Assembly (NCBI GenBank): GCA_910579685.1
Contig: CAJTVN010000009.1
Coordinates: forward strand, 1 to 64,000
DNA from: an uncultured Lachnospiraceae bacterium
GTDB taxonomy: Bacteria > Bacillota > Clostridia > Lachnospirales > Lachnospiraceae
Direction of reading: 5' to 3'
DNA length: 64,000 nt
Under the pieces are notes generated by a model, which saw nothing but the letters and a program-made list of their open reading frames with translations, ran no database searches and was not told the origin of the DNA. How positions within the stretch are numbered: the first letter of the stretch is position 1; the number at the start of each line of letters is the position of its first letter. A program made the position numbers and the translations under genes. Positions 49,638 through 59,170 of the stretch are shown piece by piece.

Positions 49638-50608
49638 TCATCCTGCCGCTCTGATCAGGCATTTCTTGGCACAAAATACCGCACCGTAGCACAACACGGT
49701 TTCGTATCCCTTTCCTGCCAGGCTTTGCGCATACTGCCGCTTTCTGATCTGCCTGAGCGCTCTCCCGCATTCTTCTTCCATGCCGGATGACGAGGCACAG
49801 CGTTTTATCTCAATGATAATCGTCCGCCTGCGCCTTCGGTCTTTCACGACCACATCCGCTCTGCCCGTTCCCTGCTCTGAGTTGGAGGAAACCTCATACC
49901 CCGCTCTGGAAAAAAGTCCTGCCACAAACGCATGATAGTAGTCTTCCTTATAGTCAAAATAACTGATAGTATCAAAAAGGATATCCGACACCTCTTTGGT
50001 TAACCTGTCCGCATTTCCATTCCACCAGTCCTGGAAAAATCCGGTTCTGTCCTTCTCCCCCACATGATCCGTAAACCATTTCGCCACGGTTTCCGCAAAT
50101 ATCGTTTTCACTTCCTCATTGGGTATCCGCAACGCCGTCTTTCCGGATGCCGCACTCTCCGGTGTATCCTCCAGGGCCGCTCTTGTCAGATAGCCCGTCA
50201 AATACAAAACACTCCACAGATTATCCTCGGAAGAATGTTCAAAATCATATGTCATCTCCTCCACAATTCGCTCACTGATGACGCCTCCGGAAAGAAGAAT
50301 TTCCATCTTTTCATTGATCTGTATCCGGTCATTTTCCATAAATCTGCGTATAATATTGTTATGGCTTGTATCTTTCCAGTAGCTGGCCGGACTCGCCTTG
50401 GGATTTTTCTGCAGAAGATTTACGTGATTAATTACATCCCACGGGCAGTATACCTCTTTTTCTCCAAACAGATATCCGTCATACCATTTTTTCAGCTCTC
50501 CATAATGATCCTCACAGCCCGAAAGCCTGTCTTATCGATATAATAGCAGCCGCTTTCCCGAAGCTCCGCAAAGCTTTCCACTCCCAGCGGAAGTCGTATC
50601 TGTTCCAT
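49638..50608 (-). pseudogene. AAA-ATPase/PD-(D/E)XK protein with internal deletion
   Basis: From ATG 50608 the protein begins MEQIRLPLGVESFAELRES...YYIDKTGF, the N-terminus of AAA_ATPase / DUF1703-type proteins. The frame is then lost, and a second frame continues GCEDHYGELKKWYDGYLFGEKEV and runs through to a PD-(D/E)XK-like nuclease end (GTGRADVVVKDRRRRRTIIIEIKRC) at 49638. The P-loop ATPase core, some 200 or more residues, is missing between them. The 3' part could still start at ATG 50339, but without the ATPase it is most likely a remnant. These genes are common in Clostridia and often decay. Confidence 0.82.
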
Positions 50609-50638
50609 ACCCGCACCGCATCTCCAATGGTTCGCCTT

Positions 50639-53041
50639 TTATTGCTTTATCTTATCACAATGCCCTGTTAAAGACAAGTTCCCCGCCTTCTCCACTCGAA
50701 GCCCGCCTCTGCGGAATTCCATATTTCCCTCCGAACGCCAGCTCACTTCCCCTGTCTCTTCCTTATATATAATATGTGTCAGGCAGTACTGTCCCTCCTC
50801 ATAGCCATATCCGTCCCCCGCATCCTCATAAAGCGTGAACGTTCCGTCCGCACCGCCGTATACCCTCAGAACAATGTCCCGCTGCGCGGCCTCCCGGGCG
50901 CAGCGGATATCCTCCGACACCATGGGAATCACGGCTCCTGAGCGCACAAACAGGGGAATCCGGTCAATAGGGGCCTGTGCCTCGACCCACTGTCCCCCCT
51001 CGTATTTTTCGTCCGTCCAGAAATCATACCAGTCCGTTCCCTCCGGAAGCCATACCTTCCGGCTCCTTTCCGCTTTTTCAAGCACCTCCCCGCCCGGCAG
51101 ATAATACATGGGCTGCGTCACCGGGCATACCATCAGGGCCGGGCCGAACAGATACTGATCCGCCAGCTCTGCCGCCGTCTGATCCTGCGGAAAGTCAAAA
51201 TTCAGTCCGCGCATGATGGTGCCGTCTTCAAAATATGCCTGTCCCGCCAGGGAATAGATGTAGGGAAGGAGCCGGTATCTGAGCCGGATCGCCTTCACGA
51301 TGGCATCATAAAAAGGTTCCCCCTCCCCGCCGAAATTCCAGGGCTCCCTGGCGCAGTCCGTGCCGTGGCTTCTGAAAATGGGAAGAAAGGCGCCGTATTG
51401 CAGCCATCTCATATAGAGCTCCCGGTATCCGGGATCCTGCGCTCCGCCGGCAAACGCACCGTCCCAGTACCAGGGCTCCCCTTTTTTCACAAAGAAAGCG
51501 CCGATATCCAAAGTCCAGTAGGGAAGGCCGCTGGCGCAGAAGTTCAACCCCGCCGCAATCTGGTTTTTCAGGGTCTCCCAGTCGGCGGCCACATCCCCTG
51601 ACCAGAGAATCGTCCCGTATTTCTGACTTCCCAGATAGCCGTTTCTGGTAAGGTTTACCACGCGCTTTTCGCTGCAGCCGCGCTGGCCCTCCCAGATTCC
51701 GCAGGCGTGATAATAGCCGTAGGCGTTTGCCTTTTCTATGGGTGCGCTGCCGGATGCCGTCTCCACATAGTCCTGATACATTTTCTCGGGAAGAGGCTTG
51801 CGGCTCTTTCCCCACTCCGGCGTGAAGGGCTCGCTGGAATCGCACCACCAGGCGTCCACGCCATGGCAGAACAGCCCTCTGCTTACCTGCTGCCAGTAGA
51901 CCTCTCTGGCATCCGCCCGGAAGGCGTCATAGATATCGGTTCCCGCAAGCAGCATGTCTTTTTCCTGAAATTCCCTGAAATTGTCGCACTCCCTGCTCAT
52001 GTTTGGCCAGATGGAGAGCATGAAATGCACATCCATTTCATGCAGGGAAGAGATCATGGATGCGGGATCGGGAAACCGCTCCTGGTCAAAGGTCTTCTGC
52101 CCCCACAGATTCCCCTTCCAGGACATCCAGTCAAGAACCAGCGCATCCAGGCCGATCCCCTGCTCCCGAAACCGGGCCGCCGTCCGAAGCAGCTCCTGTG
52201 CCGTCTCGTACCTCTCCTTTGACTGGATATAGCCAAAAGCCCATCTGGGAAGAAGCGCCGCTTTTCCGGTCAGTCTCCGGTATCCCTTTACCACCTGATC
52301 CGCATCCCCCGCAAGGAAATAGTAGTCCAGATACTCGTCCGCCTCCGTATAAAAATAAGAGCCGTACTGCGTGTCGCTGAAAATGGCCGGACTCTGCGTG
52401 GAGAACGCAATCCCGTAGCCCCTGTCCGAGAGCAGGACGGGAACGGCGATTTTCCGGTTGGCCTGATGGAGATACTGGGTGGTTCCCCGCAGGTTCCACA
52501 CGCCCTCCTCGGCCTGCCCCAGTCCGTGGAGATGCTCCTTCTCCTCAAATTTGAGAAAAAGCCGGGTATGGCAGCGAAATCCGGCAGACTCCCTGTCGGA
52601 CTGGCGGATCCTGCGCTTGACTCCGTCCGCCGTCTTCACTTCCTCCACCTGGGTGCTTTCATTGATCACCGTGCGGAAAACCTCAAAACGCTCTATCTCT
52701 TTGCTCTCCCGCTCGCGCTCTGCCAGCAGAAGCTTTCCCTGCTTTTCCCAAAACCGGATTGATCCGGTTCTTTGGTTGACTGTCACGGTTAACTGATCCG
52801 TTGACAGACGGATCTCCTCCCCTTCCTTCTCATAACTCCAATCGCAGGGTCCGGACAGATCGGCAAGCTCCTTTCCCTGCTCCTTTCCAAAATCCGGCTC
52901 GTCCGTATAAGAGATGCGGATGATCCCCTTATCCTTTGGCCAGATCCTCATAAGGCCCGCCTCTGCTTCCAGGTACAGGGCCCCGTCTCTTCTTGCGATC
53001 TTTGTGATTTCTCTGCTTTTTCCAGAAAAAACCTGCAGCAT
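50639..53041 (-). CDS. GH31 alpha-glycosidase
   Basis: An 800-residue enzyme with an N-terminal beta-sandwich, a (beta/alpha)8 barrel and C-terminal sandwich domains. The nucleophile Asp is in DAWWCDSSEPF, the acid/base Asp in TILWSGDVAADW; LPRWAFGYIQSKERY and SGLPYWTLDIGAFF are family blocks. No signal peptide, so it acts on imported oligosaccharides. It resembles the alpha-xylosidase/alpha-glucosidase branch, but the linkage cannot be fixed. ATG 53041 has AAGGAGG upstream. It is the last gene of the sugar locus, 119 bp behind the aldolase. Confidence 0.92.
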   Translation of the reverse strand: MLQVFSGKSREITKIARRDGALYLEAEAGLMRIWPKDKGIIRISYTDEPDFGKEQGKELADLSGPCDWSYEKEGEEIRLSTDQLTVTVNQRTGSIRFWEKQGKLLLAERERESKEIERFEVFRTVINESTQVEEVKTADGVKRRIRQSDRESAGFRCHTRLFLKFEEKEHLHGLGQAEEGVWNLRGTTQYLHQANRKIAVPVLLSDRGYGIAFSTQSPAIFSDTQYGSYFYTEADEYLDYYFLAGDADQVVKGYRRLTGKAALLPRWAFGYIQSKERYETAQELLRTAARFREQGIGLDALVLDWMSWKGNLWGQKTFDQERFPDPASMISSLHEMDVHFMLSIWPNMSRECDNFREFQEKDMLLAGTDIYDAFRADAREVYWQQVSRGLFCHGVDAWWCDSSEPFTPEWGKSRKPLPEKMYQDYVETASGSAPIEKANAYGYYHACGIWEGQRGCSEKRVVNLTRNGYLGSQKYGTILWSGDVAADWETLKNQIAAGLNFCASGLPYWTLDIGAFFVKKGEPWYWDGAFAGGAQDPGYRELYMRWLQYGAFLPIFRSHGTDCAREPWNFGGEGEPFYDAIVKAIRLRYRLLPYIYSLAGQAYFEDGTIMRGLNFDFPQDQTAAELADQYLFGPALMVCPVTQPMYYLPGGEVLEKAERSRKVWLPEGTDWYDFWTDEKYEGGQWVEAQAPIDRIPLFVRSGAVIPMVSEDIRCAREAAQRDIVLRVYGGADGTFTLYEDAGDGYGYEEGQYCLTHIIYKEETGEVSWRSEGNMEFRRGGLRVEKAGNLSLTGHCDKIKQ

Positions 53042-53160
53042 ACTCTCCGCCTCCTTAAAAACTGATAAGAGAATTATACCACAGGCTTTTCCATAACGAT
53101 ATTCTTTTTGTGAGGTGTACGCTTTATCCCTGATCTGTATGGGCGGCACAGTGCATTGAA

Positions 53161-53757
53161 TTACACGAATCTTTTCACATCTCCCAACATCTGCGCATAA
53201 AGAATCGTCCTGGCCGCATTCTCCACGGCATCCATCAGCGCAAAGGCGTCCACAAGACTCTCCCCGCAGCAGATCACGCCGTGATTCTGCAGCAGGATCA
53301 CATTGCATTCTCCGCATTTTTCCACCTCTGCGATCAGCTCTGCGCTTCCCGCTGGGGCATAGCCCGCCACGCCCATCCTGCCGATGAGAGAGGGCACCTC
53401 CACGAGGCAGTCACCGGGCAGCGCCCTGCCGCACACTGCAAAGGCGGTGGCCGCAGCGGGATGGGTGTGCACGATGGCATTTACTCCGGGCCGTCTCTCA
53501 TAAATGCTGGCGTGCAGTCCCGCCTCCTTTGTGGAACGAAGACTCCCCTCGAGCACCCTGCCATCAAAGCCCTGAAGCAAAATCATTTCCGGCGAAAGGA
53601 AAGCCTTGCACACACCGGACGGCGTAATCAGCATTTCATCCTCTCCGGCCCGCACACTGATGTTTCCGTCCTTGCCGCTTACCAGATTTTTTTCAGAAAG
53701 CATGGCGCAGATTCTGCATATTTCTCTTCTTCCCTCCAAAAGCCTCTCCTGTTCCAT
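53161..53757 (-). CDS. Class II aldolase/adducin family protein
   Basis: A 198-residue zinc lyase of the fuculose-phosphate aldolase type: NLVSGKDGNISVR for substrate binding, the zinc histidines in IVHTHPAAATAFAV and LQNHGVICCG. Family members cleave or decarboxylate sugar phosphates; OtnC-type members work with DUF1537 kinases in four-carbon acid-sugar breakdown, and such a kinase lies two genes upstream. It begins only two bases after the SIS gene stop. Confidence 0.92.
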   Translation of the reverse strand: MEQERLLEGRREICRICAMLSEKNLVSGKDGNISVRAGEDEMLITPSGVCKAFLSPEMILLQGFDGRVLEGSLRSTKEAGLHASIYERRPGVNAIVHTHPAAATAFAVCGRALPGDCLVEVPSLIGRMGVAGYAPAGSAELIAEVEKCGECNVILLQNHGVICCGESLVDAFALMDAVENAARTILYAQMLGDVKRFV

Positions 53758-53759
53758 CT

Positions 53760-54374
53760 CTAAACCTCCTCAAAAAAGCTTTCCTCGAGCATGGCGCAGA
53801 TAGTATGGTAAACCGGAAGATGATATTCCTGAATATCCGCCGTGGCCTGTCCCGGCACGATGATGCAAACGTCGCACAGCTCCTTAAGGCTTCCGCCGTC
53901 CCGTCCGGTCAATCCGACGACCTTCATTCCTTTAGCCCTGGCCACCCTCGCCGCATTCAATACGTTTCTGGAATTGCCTGACGTGGTCAGTGCCATAAGC
54001 ACATCCCCTTTTCTTCCATAGCCGTAAACCTGCTGGGCAAACACCATCTCCGGATCCACATCATTCATAAAAGCGGTGGACAGCGCCGGGTGTCCTGTCA
54101 GGGAGATTGCGGGAAGCGCTTCCTGCAGATTATCTCCCAGTTCCCCAAAAATTTCCTTTTCCTCCCTGCTTAAGGAACGCTGCCTGTAAAAGCCCTTCAT
54201 CAGTTCCCCCACGATATGCTCCGCATCAGAGGCGCTGCCGCCGTTTCCACACACCAGAAGCTTCCCTTCCTGCCTGTAGCAGCCGTACAAAATCTCGTAA
54301 GCGCCTCTCGCCTCGCCGCTTACCGGTTCCAGCGCCGGGTATCTTTCTATCATTCTTTTCAGATAGTCAATCAT
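53760..54374 (-). CDS. SIS-domain phosphosugar isomerase, GmhA-like
   Basis: A 204-residue protein with the SIS fold: GKLLVCGNGGSASDAEHIVGELMKGF and VLMALTTSGNSRNVLNAARVAKAKG-type (ARVARAKGMKVVGLTG). It resembles sedoheptulose-7-phosphate isomerases but in a catabolic setting it may isomerise another sugar phosphate. ATG 54374 has GGAGG eight bases upstream and overlaps the kinase gene by 8 bp. It probably connects the phosphorylated sugar to an aldolase substrate. Confidence 0.88.
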   Translation of the reverse strand: MIDYLKRMIERYPALEPVSGEARGAYEILYGCYRQEGKLLVCGNGGSASDAEHIVGELMKGFYRQRSLSREEKEIFGELGDNLQEALPAISLTGHPALSTAFMNDVDPEMVFAQQVYGYGRKGDVLMALTTSGNSRNVLNAARVARAKGMKVVGLTGRDGGSLKELCDVCIIVPGQATADIQEYHLPVYHTICAMLEESFFEEV

Positions 54375-55416
54375 TCCATTTCCCTCCAACTGCGTCCGCC
54401 GCCTTCTGTAAAAATTCCTCGCTTCCAAAGCTGCCGGACTTCAAAACCAGGTTTAACATTCCCAGCCTGCTCCTGCCTGTCATTACGGGAACTCCCGCCT
54501 CAATTTCTCTTCCAATCTCCATGCGGTAGATTCCAAGCTCCATGGTTACGGCTGCCGACGTATCGCCTCCCGCAACCACCAGATTCCGGATCCCGGTTCG
54601 CTCCAGCACCTCTCCGGTCACTCTGCACAGGCTTTTGGAGATCAGCTTTCCCGCCTCCTGCCTGGTAAGGCTTCCCGCCACAGTCAGCACCTTTTCCGCA
54701 CGGAGCTGCCTGTAAAACTCCGGAAGCATCTCGCCGATGGCCGAGCTTCCGCAGAGCATTCTCTCCCCGGCCACCGCCTGCGCCACAAATTTTAAATCTG
54801 ACTGATCCCGAATGTCAAATAGAATGTAAGAGCATTCCTTTTTCAGCCTCTCCTTTTTCTCAAGGACATGAGACAGGCCAAGATCCAGATCCCGAAAGGT
54901 GATGATCCCCGTCCTATTGCTGCTCTGTCTGTGGAGAATATCAGGCAGGAAGGAGATCGTCATAGGGTGGATGGGATCAGACCGGAACTGAGAATTTTCC
55001 AGTTTTTTCCCATACACATAATGGATGCCGTCAAGGGTTGTCCTGCCGTTTTTGGGAAAGCCCAGAATAACCATGGCGCACTCCTGTCCGATTGTGTCCT
55101 GCATACTGTCAAATTCCGCCCCGATATTTCCCCGGAACACCGAGCATGTCTTTTTAAAATACCGGTCACAGCCGAGGCTCATCAAAATCTCCGTGGCCCG
55201 CCGCACCTTCCCGGCCGCTTCCTCCGGCTCGTCAAATCGGCTGTCCGTATCAATAATAATCACGTCAAGCCCCCGGGCTTCCTCCTCCATGTTCCGGCCC
55301 TCTGTAAGGCCAAGGGGAAACACGGCGCTTCGAAATCCTCCGTTTCCAAACGTGCTTCCTGTGTCGTTGGCTCCCGTCACGTCATCCGCAGCCACCCCGA
55401 TTTTGATTCCCATCAC
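54367..55416 (-). CDS. Four-carbon acid-sugar kinase family (DUF1537/OtnK-like)
   Basis: A 349-residue protein whose start GVAADDVTGANDTGSTF is the hallmark of DUF1537 kinases, which phosphorylate erythronate, threonate and 3-oxo-tetronate type acids. The C-terminal ATP-binding region is seen in LVVAGGDTSAAVTMELG and the final VLKSGSFGSEEFLQKA. It is shorter than the usual 400-430 residues; the middle may be compact. It overlaps the aldolase gene by 4 bp and the SIS gene by 8 bp, so all three are tightly coupled. Confidence 0.9.
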   Translation of the reverse strand: MMGIKIGVAADDVTGANDTGSTFGNGGFRSAVFPLGLTEGRNMEEEARGLDVIIIDTDSRFDEPEEAAGKVRRATEILMSLGCDRYFKKTCSVFRGNIGAEFDSMQDTIGQECAMVILGFPKNGRTTLDGIHYVYGKKLENSQFRSDPIHPMTISFLPDILHRQSSNRTGIITFRDLDLGLSHVLEKKERLKKECSYILFDIRDQSDLKFVAQAVAGERMLCGSSAIGEMLPEFYRQLRAEKVLTVAGSLTRQEAGKLISKSLCRVTGEVLERTGIRNLVVAGGDTSAAVTMELGIYRMEIGREIEAGVPVMTGRSRLGMLNLVLKSGSFGSEEFLQKAADAVGGKWND

Positions 55417-56288
55417 AGTTTCCCCGCACTCTTTACAAAATTCATCATCTTATCCTCCACCACTGCCTGCACAGCCTCCCCGGCCTTTGAGCGAGCTGCC
55501 TGATCCAGCTTCCAGATCTCGCTGTTTAATTTTCTCCCGCATCCAAGAGATTTCAGAAATGCCTGCTCCAGATCCGTTGCGATATTGATTTTGCTCACTC
55601 CGCCGCCGTTTATGGAAATAGCCTTCTGCACCGTTTCTGCGGGAAGACCGCTCCCTCCGTGAAGCACAAGAGGTATATCTACCCGCTCCCTGATTCTGGC
55701 AAGCCGTTCAAGATCAATCTTTGGATTCTTTACCGGATAGACTCCATGGGCCGTTCCGATGGAAACCGCAAGGGTATCCACTCCCGTTCTCTCCACGAAC
55801 TCCTCCGCCTCCTCCGGAACCGTATACAGGCTCTCGTCATTGTCCGTCTCTATTTTGTCCGTGGCGCCGATCCTGCCCAGCTCCGCCTCCACCTCGGCAT
55901 TCCGCTCGTGGGCATAGAGCACCGTCTCTCTCGTGAGGGCTATATTTTCCTCAAAGCTTTTCTGGGAAGCGTCGATCATGACGCTGTTAAATCCTGCGTC
56001 AACAGCCGCCTTTATGGTTTCCAGATCCCTGGTATGATCCAGGTGCAGAGCCGCCTTTCCCTCAAAACCTTGGTAAATCTCAAAAAAGCGGTCTGCAAAT
56101 TCCTTTGCCGTGACCTGAAACCAGTTGAATTCATTGGCCGATATCTGGACGATCACCGGCGATTTCTTCTCCTGTGCCGCCCGCAGCACATATTCGATCA
56201 AAAAAGTGTTTCTGGCGGAAAAGGCTCCCACTCCGTAGCCTCCCCGTTCCGCCTGCCTCAGCATCTGCGTCACTTTGACAAATTCCAT
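55413..56288 (-). CDS. Class II ketose-bisphosphate aldolase
   Basis: A 291-residue zinc aldolase of the Fba/GatY/KbaY type. Metal-binding His are in ALHLDHTRDLE, SIGTAHGVYP and LVLHGGSGLP; the catalytic Asp is in the HLDH block. VEAELGRIGATDK matches tagatose/fructose-bisphosphate aldolases. ATG 56288 follows AAGGAG at six bases; the TTG upstream merely includes the ribosome binding site. It probably cleaves the bisphosphate made in this locus to dihydroxyacetone phosphate and an aldehyde. Confidence 0.93.
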   Translation of the reverse strand: MEFVKVTQMLRQAERGGYGVGAFSARNTFLIEYVLRAAQEKKSPVIVQISANEFNWFQVTAKEFADRFFEIYQGFEGKAALHLDHTRDLETIKAAVDAGFNSVMIDASQKSFEENIALTRETVLYAHERNAEVEAELGRIGATDKIETDNDESLYTVPEEAEEFVERTGVDTLAVSIGTAHGVYPVKNPKIDLERLARIRERVDIPLVLHGGSGLPAETVQKAISINGGGVSKINIATDLEQAFLKSLGCGRKLNSEIWKLDQAARSKAGEAVQAVVEDKMMNFVKSAGKL

Positions 56289-56303
56289 CTCGTTCTCCTT
56301 CAA

Positions 56304-56728
56304 CTATACAAACAGTTCCCCCAGCGCCCTCACGCCGCTATCCGGACTGGTAAGGAACCGTTTTCGCTCCTCCCTCTCAAATCCCTCCACGGCCCGGGCC
56401 ATGGACGCCTGCGCCAGAACCACCACTTCATTCCTCTCTCCAAGGCTGCGGAGCCGCTCTCCTACGATGCGGTCGTATTCCTCCCCTTTTCCCTGGGAGA
56501 GCAGGCGCAAAAGACACAGTCCGCCTTCATGGACTGGGCAAGCACAAGCAGGGTATTCAGGCGGTACTTCACCCCCTCCGTTATGATCCCGGCCCTGTTG
56601 ATTTCCGGAAGCATACTGTCATCCAGGAGATTTACGATTTCCATATCGCCGCAGTATTTTTCCGCCAGCTTACTGATCACCGGAATCGTCACCGGCGTGG
56701 TATGAATTACCGCCGTCTTTCTTTTCAC
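56304..56728 (-). pseudogene. Asp/Glu racemase-family gene with internal deletion
   Basis: The first frame (from ATG 56728) reads KRKTAVIHTTPVTIPVISKLAEKY ... ADCVFCACS, the N-terminal half of an Asp/Glu racemase-like protein with its first Cys. A second frame reads LLSQGKGEEYDRIVGERL ... VVLAQASMARAVEGF ... LTSPDSGVRALGELFV, the C-terminal end of the same family. About 70-80 residues, including the second catalytic Cys region, are missing, and the frames are shifted. The joint lies in GCGCCTGCTCTCC, where the ends share a short sequence, as expected for a deletion between microhomologies. Confidence 0.82.
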
Positions 56729-59154
56729 AGCTCCTCCTCCAGCAGGTTCGTCTGCATTACTTTGCCGTCCCCTGCAATCCTCACCGTCTTGATCTCAAAG
56801 GGTGTAAAGCTCAAATCAATTCTTTCCTCCCTGCCGTGCAGCCACACCCCGGTTTTGCAGGGCCTTCCCGCACTCTCCGCCATCCGCAGCACCAGATCCC
56901 CGCTTCCATCCTCCGCCTCCTTTAACGCCCCAAGGAGCACGTTCGTTTCCTCAATCCGAAGAAGAGATCCTGTCATGGGCAGCTCCCCGTCATGATACGT
57001 TTCAAACAGCGCCACGGGCTTTTCATTCATCTGCCTGCCGCGGCGTGCGGTATCCGCCCTCTCCCAGCATCCGTCATGAGGATACAGCCCATAGGTGAAG
57101 GTCTGGACGCCCTGGTCAATATACACGTATTCCAGTTCCTCCTTTGGCACATAGGGCTCATGGTGCGCATAGATCGAGCTGCGAAGAACCGTGAGCGCCG
57201 CCACCTTTCCGGTAACGCTTCCGCTGGTCTTTCCGTCGTTTAAAATGGAGAGGCCGTTGATATCCGTATCCAGTCCGGGATTTGCCCCTTCCAGATCCAC
57301 AAAGCTCTGCATGGGGTATTCCTCCCCGTCCGGCTCTCTTCGGAGCACGCCGTAGGGAATCTCCCATCCTGCCTTGAGATAGCTCAGATTCATGGGGAAA
57401 AGAAGCTTCAGCATGGAAAAGGTCTCGTGCCAGTCCACTCTCGTCTTCACGCTGATAAAATCGAGCTCCCTGTAAATGGCAAAATCCTGCAAAAGGCGGG
57501 ATGCGCCATAGACGCTTGTCACCCGGATTACACGCTTTACCGGCCCTCTCTCCACACACCGGATGCTCTGAAGCGTAAACTGTCCCTTCTTTTTATCAAA
57601 AATACGAATCCCGTGGGCCCAGGTATCGCCGTGATCCTCGATCACTGCCGGCATCGCCCCGGGGCCGTCAAAATACTCCGTACCGTCGTTCTTCTTTTTC
57701 AGGGAGCGGATATAGCCCGTTTCCGGATCAAATTCCAGGGAAAACCAGTCGTTTTCCCCAAAGGTATCCGTCCCCTCCACCTGCGGAAATTCCTCCCGCA
57801 CTCTTCCCCGTACCAGACGGTAGGTACGCCATCCCAGAGACGGAAGCTCGGCGATAAAGGCAAAACGGCAGCGCCCGTTGCAGGAAGCCTCGGACTGTAC
57901 AATCTGAAAGGGAACCTGCTCATCCTTATCGTTCACAAGACTCATGTCCTCCTTCAGGGAAAGGGATTCCACCTCCACCTCGAACTTTCCTTCAAAGGAG
58001 TTGGGATTAAAGACCACAAGCGGTCTCATCCCCTCCTCCATGGGAATGCCGATATGCCAGGAAATTGCCTGAATGGCCGCATTCATCCCTCTGGCCGCAA
58101 TGGACAGGGCTTCTCCGTAGGTTTCCCGGGCGTCCTCATAGGCGGACTCGATACTGGTTCCGGCCATGATATCGTGAAACTGATTGAATAGAACATTTTT
58201 CCACGCCCTCCGGTACTGTGAAACGGGATAGCTCCTTCCCGCAAAGCGCCCCGCCATCACGGAAAACTTTTCCGCCATAATCAGACGGTTCTCCGCCTTA
58301 CGGTTCCAGCTCTTAACCCCGGAGTGCACACTGTAGCAGCCGCTGGCGTGATGGAGCAGATCTCCGCTCACAACGGGAAGATACTCCCCCTTCTTCTTTA
58401 CGCCTGCAAAATAATCATCCGGAGAGGCAAACAGCAGACGGGGAAGATCTTCCCTGCCATCCAGCTCGTGAATGCTGTCGATATTCCTTCTGGTTGGGCC
58501 GCCTCCATGGTTTCCCACGCCGTAGAAACACATGCAAATGCCGTCCTGCCTTTTTATCTCCATGCTGCAGCGCCGGACATGGCGCAGGATTTCCTCCGGC
58601 CAGGTACAGTACTCAAAGGAAAGCCGAAACGCCGTAACCTCGCTTCCATCCGGAGACCTCCACAGGAAGGTCTCCTGCTCTAAGCCCTTCTCGTGCCTGC
58701 CCGGACGCATGAAAACATAATTGTCCATGCCCGACTTTTTCAGAATCTGGGGCAGCATGCCGTTGTGCCCGAAGCTGTCCACATTGTAGCCCGTATGAGC
58801 CGTGACGCCGAATTTCTCTTTGAAATAGCGCTGTGCGTATAACCCCTGCCTTACATAGGATTCCCCGCAGGGCACGTTACAGTCCGGCTGAATCCACCAG
58901 CCGCCCACGATCACCCAGCGTCCCTCCTTAACCCGCTCTCTGATCTCCTCAAACATGGCGGGCTCATTCTCCTCCACCCACTCGTAAAAAGCGGCGGAGC
59001 TTCCCGTAAAAATGAAGTCCTCGTACTCCTTCATGCGGTCAAGCGCGGAACGGAAGGTCGCCTTTACCTCCTGCCATCCCTCCTGCCAGTTCCAGAGCCA
59101 CACCGGGTCAATATGCGCATTTCCGATCATATACATGGTTTTTTCCTTTTCCAT
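56725..59154 (-). CDS. GH38 alpha-mannosidase-like glycosidase
   Basis: An 809-residue enzyme. The zinc site begins MYMIGNAHIDPVWLWNWQEG, the nucleophile Asp is in GYNVDSFGHNGMLPQIL, and zinc His in VLFNQFHDIMAGTS. C-terminal beta-sandwich domains follow. No export signal; it acts inside the cell. GH38 enzymes remove alpha-mannose, sometimes other alpha-sugars. It is 16 bp after a second GH38 gene of similar design, and its 3' end overlaps the decayed racemase gene by 4 bp. Confidence 0.93.
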   Translation of the reverse strand: MEKEKTMYMIGNAHIDPVWLWNWQEGWQEVKATFRSALDRMKEYEDFIFTGSSAAFYEWVEENEPAMFEEIRERVKEGRWVIVGGWWIQPDCNVPCGESYVRQGLYAQRYFKEKFGVTAHTGYNVDSFGHNGMLPQILKKSGMDNYVFMRPGRHEKGLEQETFLWRSPDGSEVTAFRLSFEYCTWPEEILRHVRRCSMEIKRQDGICMCFYGVGNHGGGPTRRNIDSIHELDGREDLPRLLFASPDDYFAGVKKKGEYLPVVSGDLLHHASGCYSVHSGVKSWNRKAENRLIMAEKFSVMAGRFAGRSYPVSQYRRAWKNVLFNQFHDIMAGTSIESAYEDARETYGEALSIAARGMNAAIQAISWHIGIPMEEGMRPLVVFNPNSFEGKFEVEVESLSLKEDMSLVNDKDEQVPFQIVQSEASCNGRCRFAFIAELPSLGWRTYRLVRGRVREEFPQVEGTDTFGENDWFSLEFDPETGYIRSLKKKNDGTEYFDGPGAMPAVIEDHGDTWAHGIRIFDKKKGQFTLQSIRCVERGPVKRVIRVTSVYGASRLLQDFAIYRELDFISVKTRVDWHETFSMLKLLFPMNLSYLKAGWEIPYGVLRREPDGEEYPMQSFVDLEGANPGLDTDINGLSILNDGKTSGSVTGKVAALTVLRSSIYAHHEPYVPKEELEYVYIDQGVQTFTYGLYPHDGCWERADTARRGRQMNEKPVALFETYHDGELPMTGSLLRIEETNVLLGALKEAEDGSGDLVLRMAESAGRPCKTGVWLHGREERIDLSFTPFEIKTVRIAGDGKVMQTNLLEEEL

Positions 59155-59170
59155 ATTCTTCTCCTATCCT

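Noticed and set aside
50639..56288. Sulfoquinovose breakdown locus
   Set aside because: GH31, isomerase, kinase and aldolase superficially match, but the kinase is of the DUF1537 type, GH38 enzymes dominate, and the sulfosugar-specific transporter and enzymes are not seen.
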